Below are positions 56,101 through 64,000 of a DNA stretch of 64,000 nt, piece after piece; the stretch's first letter is position 1, and every line of letters begins with the position of its first letter. A model generated the notes under the pieces. The model made no database searches and was not told the DNA's origin. It saw only the letters and a list, made by a program, of their open reading frames with translations. This stretch comes from Guadua angustifolia (Eukaryota; Streptophyta; Magnoliopsida; Poales; Poaceae), in the NCBI GenBank assembly GCA_036346375.1, contig CM070512.1:38734466-38798465 (forward strand). The letters run 5' to 3'. Made by a program: the position numbers and the translations under genes.

Positions 56101-58612
56101 ATGTAGGCAATAATATACATAATTGAGTTTATTCTTAACTTTAATTTTAATAATTGCTTTGTGACTCAAAAATTAAATGTTTTTAGATATTTGAATACAT
56201 TCTGATCCTAGCATCACATTAATATTTATTTCATCATTTCATTACTTATTATTCACAAGTTCTCATTAAAACCATATTAGCATTATAATCAAAATTTTAA
56301 TATAAATATTTATTCTGTAGATCAAAAATTAAATATTTTTACATATTTATATTATTATTGATTTTAGATGATTATACAAATTTATTTTACTGGAATTGAA
56401 TTAATATTTCAAAAGATATTCAAAGATTAATTATCAGCCAGTTGAAAATAGCTAAGAAAACAAAAATACGCTTTTGAAGCAGTGAATACATATTCTATCT
56501 TCACCTTGAAGAGCCTTGGCGCCACTGACTGGATGGACCCGCCGGGCAGGGAGACAGAACAGGGGAGCGGCTAGGGCTGGCCGGCGGCGACTCTCCGGCA
56601 AGGCTCCGGTGAGGGCGAGTACACGGGAAGGATCATCATGGTGGTGCGCATCTAAGGGTGGTGGTTTGGCGGTTAGAGTTGGCCGGGAGGGTGGTCGCCC
56701 ACGGTGCGCATGGCGGCAGCGGCAGAGGACGGCGGCGCCGGTGAGGGGAGTCCGGAATCCGGCGATTTGGTGCCTCGGCAAGCATCAGTAGGCCCGGGCG
56801 CACCTGATGGTGGCGTTGGATTGGCCGGAGGTGGCCGGAGATAGGTCGCCACCGTGAGGGGGGCGGCGGCAGCCATGACACCGAGCGGAAGCTCTGATTC
56901 AGAATTGATTCAATAGAAATTGAAGCACAAATGAGCATCAGTATGACTTAGTGGTTTCGTATTGCAACTTATTCAAAGAAATGAGTAGAGGGAATAGGCT
57001 CTCACCGTGCACATCTATGGCGGAAGAGAGGAGTCCGGGGCGACGGCTCACCGGAGAATAAGAACTTGAATTGGTGATGGGGATGGACTCTAGGGATCAT
57101 GAGGGTGCTTTGATATTGATAGTTCGGTCTGCTTCGAAGCATAGTGGTGCGCGCATGGATTTCCCCACTTTTCGGTTCTTGCCGGACTTGAAGAAGGAGG
57201 TGGAGATAGAGCGCTGGGAGAGGCTCAGGAAGATGTTGGTCTGGCTATGATGGTCTTTGGTGAGTATCCACGTTGGCTTTTATGGAGGAGGTGAGGCGAT
57301 TTGGCAGTGACTTCGAGTGGGCAAGACACGGCGAGGCGGTGCGGAAGATATTTTGCCGTGGCAGCAAATGCACTGGATATCCTTTGCCGTGGCAAACTCT
57401 GGGCAGGCGGGGCACGGCAAGTGAATTGCTAGCCTGTGTCGACTTTGCCGTGGCAGCATTATGGCAAGGTGCTAGTCCGGTCGACGCTGCCCAAAACGTG
57501 CCGTGGCATAGGAGTGAACGGGCGAGACTTGCCACCGCAAGGATTTGGCGGAGCGGGGGTGAGTTGGTCGTTCAGTTGTGCTGCCAACGATGTGCCTGGG
57601 CAGCGGATTCGTGAAGGATAACCTTGCCGTGGCAATGGATCGGCAAGGCTGGGTGAGGTGGATGCTTGATCGGGCTGCCAACAATGTGCCGCGGCAGCGC
57701 CTGGCAGAAGCTGGTCGGGTCCTGGTTGTGCCGTGGCAGGGACGAGTCAGGTAGCAGCGTGGCAGCGGTGTGGCAGAGAGCTGGCAGGCCGGCGTGCCTC
57801 AGCGAAAAGTTGCGGTGCAGGTGGCGATAAGGATCGCTGGCCTGATCTCTGCGTGCGAGAGAGAGGAGAAGAGATGAGGGAGAAGGGCTGACAGGTGGGC
57901 CATGGGGCCACACAGCAAGGAGAGAAAGAAAAGGCTATGCTGTGACTACACTGGATGGATGACACATGGCAGATCCTGCGGTTAGGATTTGAACAGCACA
58001 AAAGGAGAAGTTGATATTGGCTTGATCTACTGATTAGGACTGTCAAACCGGCTCAGGAATTTTCAAGACTTTTTACAGAGGTTTTCCAGGTAAGGATAAG
58101 GGCTCAGGAGAATTTTCAGATAAAGATTCCTTGTAATTATTTTATTAAAGTTCTGACACTGCATTACTTGAATTTATGATCATTCTATTTTATATTTAAT
58201 TGGAGTCCAAAACTGAGTTATTATTTTATGATAATTTTATTGAACATATGAAATATCATTTTACATCTGACGTATAATTTTCAGAATTTTATATTTGATA
58301 TTTAAATGATTAAAATTCTGACATTACTATTTCTGATTTATTCACTTTCTGTTTTTGAATTTCTAAATATTTCAAATGTAAGTTTTCATTTTTTGATCTT
58401 TTACCAGAGATATATATGTGTCTTAGGTCTGCATGGTAAAAATTATCATCTTAAGGTGAGATTTGTATATTGCTACAAAATTCTGACATATCTTCAAATT
58501 AGATTTCTTGTCTTTTATCATTTTGCCATTTCAATGAATTTGACTTTTCTTGCAATTGCAAAAGTTCAAGAAGATGCAAGAATATCCAGAAATTGAAATT
58601 CAAATCAAATTC
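53175..58612 (-). mobile_element. Long LTR C, about 5.4 kb
   Basis: The left part aligns with the left part of the solo LTR at 33305 (shared 'gatcaatagctag' type block near 53215, and the hairpin TGAGTACTTGCGTACTCA at 53476-53493). From about 54890 it aligns with LTR B. It is therefore the same superfamily on the minus strand, with the extra AT-rich repeats of B. Its terminal bases are unclear at both ends; CACTA D begins at 58616 where the TGTAACATCC side should end. Frames in the GC-rich part (56450-57900) are not genes. Confidence 0.7.
57354..57738 (-). repeat. Seven TGCCGTGGCA repeats in LTR C
   Basis: TGCCGTGGCA at 57354, 57385, 57446, 57499, 57625 and 57729, plus TGCCGCGGCA at 57687. 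Several are preceded by TT or CTT. They lie in the presumed U3 part of the LTR. LTR B and the two solo LTRs do not show this array. Confidence 0.85.
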
Positions 58613-58649
58613 ACACACTACAGAAACAAGAATAGTGTCCTCGTAGAAA

Positions 58650-59880
58650 CATTTTTATCGTCGGTAAAAGGACCGATGACACAAAGTTTCCCTCTGTCGA
58701 CGGCCTCAATGCAACCCGACGACATATATACACCAAGCAGGACTATGTTGTCGGCCTCACTAAACCCGCCGATATAGAGCGCGAGCTGTGTCATCGGCCT
58801 AACTAAACCCGCCGACACAGGCACTCCGCCCCAAACAGGGAGTATCGGCGCGGGATGAAATTTCAATTTCAGATCCCGCCAACACAAGCTCTATCGGCGG
58901 CTACCTCAAACCCGCCGACACAGGCACTCCGCCATGTGGGACCAACCTGCAGGATGCTCAGGCCCACCAGTGGCACGAAGACTTTTTGTCGTCGGGAAAA
59001 AGAAAACAAATGACGATAAAATAAGTCTATGTCGACGACATAAAGCTTGCAATGCTTTAACGATTAAATTTTGTCGATGGTTTTATTTTAGCTGACGACA
59101 ATAGTAATTCCAGATTAATTCAGAAACTCTATTTAAAAATGTTTTTGTTGTTTTTAAAATTAAGAAAAATTAAATAGAGCTTTTAGAATAGTTGTTAGGC
59201 AACATACATCTATATGACATGTAATTTTTTATTATTTAATTAATTGGTATGTTACTTGAGCTATGTGTATGTCTCCGTACGTTACCTCGAGTACTTTGAG
59301 TAGAACCTTGTGACGATCCAACACAGACCAATTGAAAGAGCGAGGAATGACTTGGAATAGGCTGTGCATGTTGTAAAACCTTTAAGTGACCGTAGAAATA
59401 TCTCGTTCGACCCGTCGTAGGCTACAAAAGTATCGAAGAAGAACGTACGGTGGTGGCGACTCTGTTACTCTCCTTGAGTTTTTAGAAGAATTTGTTGTGA
59501 CGACGAAATGCCGGGTGAAAGAAGAACGCAGTAATCGGCTAGAATAGATTGTGCATGTTCTAGGAATCTTAAATTGGCCTTAAAAATATCTTGTTGAACG
59601 TTTTGCAGAGGGTACGGAATGGGACCCAGTGTCGGATAAAAAGTCCAAAGTTGTGTCGGCGGTATTGATATAGCCGCCGACACAAGTGTGACCAAATGTC
59701 GTCGGTTCTCTATCAACCGCGGACACTATATTGTCTCTCCGATGTGGGCGTGCATGCTGTTGTATCGAGGACCCGATTCGTTCTGCGACCTGTGTTAGCC
59801 GCCGACACCGTTTGGCTATCTCGACAATGGGCCCGTGTTCGTGTCGGCGGCCTAAGTGTGGCCGACGACACAGTCGGCCG
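58650..59880 (+). repeat. Subterminal repeats of CACTA D
   Basis: AACCCGCCGACACAGG-type motifs are repeated between 58760 and 58930, and GTGTCGGCGG / GCCGCCGACAC inverted pairs between 59650 and 59880. A TGACGACAATAG-type variant lies between (58985-59110). Confidence 0.7.
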
Positions 59881-61529
59881 TTATCACCCGTCTTGTGGTC
59901 GACTCTCTGTCTCTCTTCGCTGCGCCATTTACGCTTCGCTGCTCGCGATTTCGCGTTTCTCGCTTTCCACCTGCGCCGCCGCCGCCTCGTCTGGCCGCCC
60001 GCCACCACCGGCCCGCTGCACCCGCCTGCCGCTTCTCCCGTCCGTGGCGTGCCTCCACCCGCTCTCGGTCGGCGAGCCTCCCCCGACCTCGCGCCTCCGT
60101 ACTGGCCCGAGCCCCGTGACTTCCCTGCGCCCGCCGCCTCAGTCTGTGAAGGCCGCCCAGCTTCGCTTCGGCCGCCGGCTTCCCGGCCACGCCCGACCTC
60201 CGGCTACCTCGTTGCCGGCGTCCGTGCACCTCTGGCCACCAGGCGCCCGGCCTCGGCTCGGCCAGCCAGCCTCACTTGGCACAGCCGTCACAGACGTCTC
60301 GTCAGCCAGCCACGCCATCCGGCAAGACCGCCAAATGGCTCCTCCCGCCGTGTCGGCGGCCCTCCTCCCTTGGCCTTCTTCCCCAACCAAGAAATTTGAA
60401 GGTATAATTGCTTGTATGCAAGATGTTTGCTCTAATGTCTAGCTAGAGGTTGAATTAGTATTTCGGTATACCTAGATAAAGATGGATAATTTCTTGTAGA
60501 TCGTGTTAATGCCTTCAAATGCTTAATTTGGATTTGAATTGAATTAATTATGAGAAGTTGAACTAAGCTATTCAGTTTTAGTAAAAACGTTTGTGAGCTC
60601 GGTTCACTGCAGATGTGGAATTAATTGGTGCTGCCAGGGTTGATGTTTAGGTGATCTATTTACTACGCATGTAAGCCAACTTCTTTTTGGATCTAGAGAA
60701 AGTACATGTATGAATGCCTTCTGTTTTCTAGAATGATGTTGGTGTTCGTAAGTTCATGCTTTGAAGTTGAGACAGTAGTAATGCATGCATGAATCTGCGA
60801 ATGGTGCTCATTAGAAATTATATATATCTTTGTGATGTATGTTAGTCAATGCATTGAGACCCTGATTTATGTGCTTGTAAATTGTGATTGATGCTTAATG
60901 AGCTATCCATCTGTTGATGTTTTGATTAACCATGTTGAAGTAAGAATTCATTGTATATTTATCGTTAGTTGCTATATGTGGTTGTTATTATATTAAATCT
61001 CGTCTTTTGTCTGCCGAGTGGATGTCCTAGTTTTAGGGAGGTGTCAAATTTCTAGAAATGTTACTAATTGACACTTTCATAATTAGGCTTTTGGTTGGTT
61101 CAACATTTAGCATCTGTAACGTCAACCGAGCCAGAGTTAAACCCGTTGGGGGCGCTGCATATTTTCGTAAGGAGCTCGGACGGTGATTCGTTGGGTTCCA
61201 TTATGAAAAGTGTTGCGCTCTCGAGCCGTCCACGTTTTGGACAAATTTACGGACAAAGCGCTTGAGTACAAGTGGTCATGACACGAGGGTGTATGGGTTG
61301 GGATTCGTGGTATTTCCTTGTCGTTCTCCTAGTGCATAACATAAGTGGTACGCAGCACCGTCGCTGCACTCCGGAGAACAACGGAGTTATGCTACCGAAT
61401 TTCGACCGAGCACCCTCGTGCCACGACCACCGTACTTAAGCCCACATCGATGGGTGGGTAAGCCCTCCTATTTAGCAAGGCTTAAACTATCTAAATCTAA
61501 AATTTGGATGCATGCATTGACGTTATGTA

Positions 61530-64000
61530 GTGGCGATCTTTGGATGGAAGATCGCGGTGGATGTACGATGGTTGGATGAAGTCCAGGAGACACACTGGAC
61601 GAGTGGATCAAGAAAGCTAGAGCATTCGTGGATGATGCTTTCGAAGATTCCCCGACCCTAATGCAATGATGCGTGGTGGTGTCCTTGCGCCACGTGTTCG
61701 AACACCGAGAAGAGGACCAAGAAGGATATTAGCCATCACCTATGTAGGCATGGCTTCAAACCAAATTACTTTGTATGGGTAGCTCATGGCGAGAGGAAGC
61801 GTCCCCTGCGGTGTGTGGCCCCGTGGATTTTGAAGAGGGCTACGACGAAGTCGGGTTGATAGATTAGACAAGCTTACGGATGATGTGGTTCGCCACGATC
61901 TCTCCCGAGGAAGAGTCCGAGCCACTTGCCGAACAATTCGAGAAGCTCCTTGATTACGCCAAGTTGCCGCTGCATGAGCATACCGATGTGACTGTACTCT
62001 CGGTAGTGTCGCGCCTAATGGCGTGAAGATCAAGTACAACCTGTCGACCAATTGCTTCAACGACGTTTGCAAGCTATTTGGATAGCCTCCTTCCGAGTGG
62101 ACACAGGATGACTCGAATCTTACGAAGTCGAAGAAGCTTCTTCGCGTGTTAGGCATGCCGCGTGCGAGAGGATAGACTATTGCCCAAAGTTCGCATGCTT
62201 TATTGGAAGACCGATTTAAGGTGACTCACATCAGAAGCATTGTAATGAGAGTCGGTATGAGGAAGTTAAATGTACGAACGTGGAATGAGACAGACGACGG
62301 TGGCCGGAAAACATTCCGTTTTTTCCGATCACTCAACGCCTGCAGCGCTCAGACATATCCAAGGCTACGGCGAGACACATGAGGTGGCACAAAGAGGGCA
62401 AGCGTAGAAAGGAGGGCGTGATGATTCATCCGTCTGATGCAGAAGCTTAGAGGCACTTTGACCAACAACACCCTGAATTTGCGGCGGAGCCTAGGAATGT
62501 GCATATAGGCCTCTCGACCGACGGGTTCACGCCATTCAATATGATGGCGCACCAGACTCGTCTTTGGCCGGTGTTCGCAATCCCGCATAACCTGCGCCTC
62601 AACTCGCTTGAAAGAAGAGTACATGTTTTTTTCTCGTTATAATACCCGGACCTAAGTCTCTGGAAAAACTTAGATCTATTCATGCAACCTCCGTAGAAGA
62701 GCCGACCGACTGTGGACTAAAGGAGCATTGACACATGATAGCTACAAGGGAAGAACTTTAGGATGCGTACGATATTTGTGGTCAATACACGATTTTCCCG
62801 CGTATGGCATGTTCTCGGGGTGGAGCACGCATGGAAAGTTGTCATGCCCTATATGCCTGCGTAACACCGACGCTTTCACACTGAAAAATGGGGGTAAGTC
62901 CTGTTGGTTCGACTGTCACCGTTGTTTCCTGGAGCCGAAGCACCCATTTAGGAATCAAAAAAAGGCATTTCACAAAGGCAAGACTATGAAGAAGGGGCCA
63001 CCCGAACGTTTCGAAGTGCAGGATATCATCGACGGGCATGACGATCTAGCGGATATCGGGTATGTGAAAGACTATGGTGAGGAGCACCATTGACTCATAA
63101 GTGCAGCATCTACAACCTTCCTTATGCAAAAGACACGGTTACCTCACAACATCGACGTGATGCACCAAGAGAAAAATATGTGCGAAGTCACAGTCATGAA
63201 CACAAACCGACATCCCACGAAGACTAAAGATAACAAGAAAGCACGCTCGATCAAGGCTCGATATGTTATCGCCAAACATGAACCTCGATGAGAATGGGAG
63301 GAAACCTAGGGCAAAATTCTGCCTTACACGTGGGCAAATAAAGCAGATTCTTGATTGGATTAAGGAAAAGGTTAAATTCTCAGATGGTTATGCGGCGAAC
63401 CTTCGACATGCCGTTAGTATAGAGCAATGCAAGTTAAATGGGATGAATGCCCACGACTACAAAGTCTTCATAGAGCGTCTGTTTCCAACCGTGTGGCGTG
63501 GATATGTTGACGATGATATATGGATGACATTGGCAGAGCTTAGCTTCTTCTATCGAGAGCTCTGTGCAAAAGAGATATCCGTGATCGAGGATGGAGGAAT
63601 TGGAGAAGGACATTGTCGTGCTTGTGACAAAGCTCGAGAAGATTTATGTCCTCGGTTTTTCAATTGCATGCAACATCTACTGGTTCATCTGCCATATGAA
63701 GCAAAAGTTGGGGGGCCGGCGCAATTTAGGTGGATGTATGCTGTGGAGCACATGATGAAAAGTCTTAGAGCGAAGGTGAAGAACAAAGCACGAGTCGAAG
63801 GCAGTATTGCCGAAGCTTGGCTGATTCAGGAGATCGCCTACTTCACGGACAAATACTTTGCGACAAAAAACAAGGTCCATGTGCCACAACCAAGGTATAA
63901 GAAGGCACGTCGCAGAAGTACTTCCAACTTGGAGGTGTTCCATGACCAAGCCGGATGCAATGTCGGCAAAAGCACCACACGTGACTTGGATGCAGCAGAT
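61530..64000 (+). pseudogene. CACTA TNP2-type transposase, frameshifted, incomplete
   Basis: In order: about 61545-61780, the transposase-associated domain (MYDGWMKSRRHTG ... RHGFKPNYFVW) over several frames. About 61880-62150, the acidic linker (SPEEESEPLAEQFEKLLDYA). 62340-62640, ARHMRWHKEGKRRKEG and NVHIGLSTDGFTPFNMMA. 62780-63093, LWSIHDFPAYGMFSGWSTHG, the zinc region and KGPPERFEVQDII. 63281-64000, a frame open to the window end with KVGGPAQFRWMYAVEHMM and NKARVEGSIAEAW, the DUF4218-type C-terminal part. At least four stops or frame changes lie upstream. It would cut and join CACTA ends if intact; it is not. Confidence 0.85.

Larger units (their letters stand above)
58616..64000 (+). mobile_element. 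CACTA D with TNP2 gene, runs off the window
   Basis: It starts CACTACAGAAACAAGAAT at 58616, with subterminal CCGCCGACACA / TGTCGGCGG repeats at 58650-58930 and 59640-59880. A GC-rich first-exon-like block (59890-60400) ends with a donor TTGAAG|GTATAA. Intron-like sequence follows, then a TNP2-type transposase from 61530. The far end is outside the window. Confidence 0.85.

Noticed and set aside
59696..60442. A 248-codon plus-strand frame
   Set aside because: It starts inside the CACTA D subterminal repeats and continues into a GC-rich leader; no domain, and a good splice donor cuts it near 60401.
1..64000. CRISPR arrays, operons or bacterial-type systems
   Set aside because: Repeats here are transposon subterminal or LTR repeats without regular spacers, and the content is plainly plant nuclear.

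Overview
This window looks like repeat-filled intergenic heterochromatin from a grass (Poaceae) nuclear genome. The evidence is the element content: CACTA (En/Spm) transposons with TNP2 transposase relics, a Tat-type Ty3/Gypsy element with the grass-type antisense ORF, very long chromovirus-like LTRs beginning TGTAACATCC, a Helitron carrying a PIF1-type helicase, a Ty1/Copia element and several MITEs. Captured fragments of plant genes (P5CDH, PDCD5 and a PPR protein) agree with a plant source. The species cannot be fixed by reading. I see no intact host gene, rRNA or CRISPR array, and all recognisable proteins belong to transposons or are fragments. A 100-base N run at 591-690 is an assembly gap.

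Layout. 1-170 is the end of a Gypsy LTR. 773-1246 is a hAT-type MITE with an 8-bp TSD. 1888-2443 is a dispersed repeat whose second copy (14645-15000 plus 19633-19813) is split by later insertions. 2575-3276 is a tandem array. 3580-5657 is a partial long LTR, interrupted by a complete 3.1-kb solo LTR (5658-8788, TSD ACTAA). 10673-14102 is a truncated minus-strand CACTA with a decayed TNP2. 15439-19507 is a complete Pack-CACTA (TSD ACA) holding pieces of three host genes, all on the minus strand. 19938-20427 is another CACTA end, followed by a truncated long LTR (20428-24110).

24115-32824 is a Gypsy element without its 5' LTR and without RNase H and the integrase core. It keeps gag, protease, reverse transcriptase, the integrase C-terminus, a multi-exon antisense gene and a 3' LTR. 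It sits in a Helitron helicase gene (32825-37699), which is split again by a 3.5-kb solo LTR (33305-36827, TSD CACTT). The Helitron runs on through subterminal repeats to a hairpin and CTAGT end at 42101. A 166-bp mini-Helitron, two Tourist-like MITEs and a palindrome-rich element follow.

45653-51308 is a Copia element with paired LTRs and TSD TGGAG but eroded coding capacity. 52551 begins another CACTA end, 53175-58612 is a 5.4-kb long LTR, and 58616 to the window end is a CACTA with a plus-strand TNP2 that runs off the edge.

The genes do not form a pathway. What the window records is a layered nest of insertions, whose order can be read from TSDs and interrupted reading frames. The most notable items are the three-gene Pack-CACTA, the different repeat arrays in the LTRs and CACTA ends, the antisense gene of the Gypsy element, and the doubly interrupted Helitron helicase.
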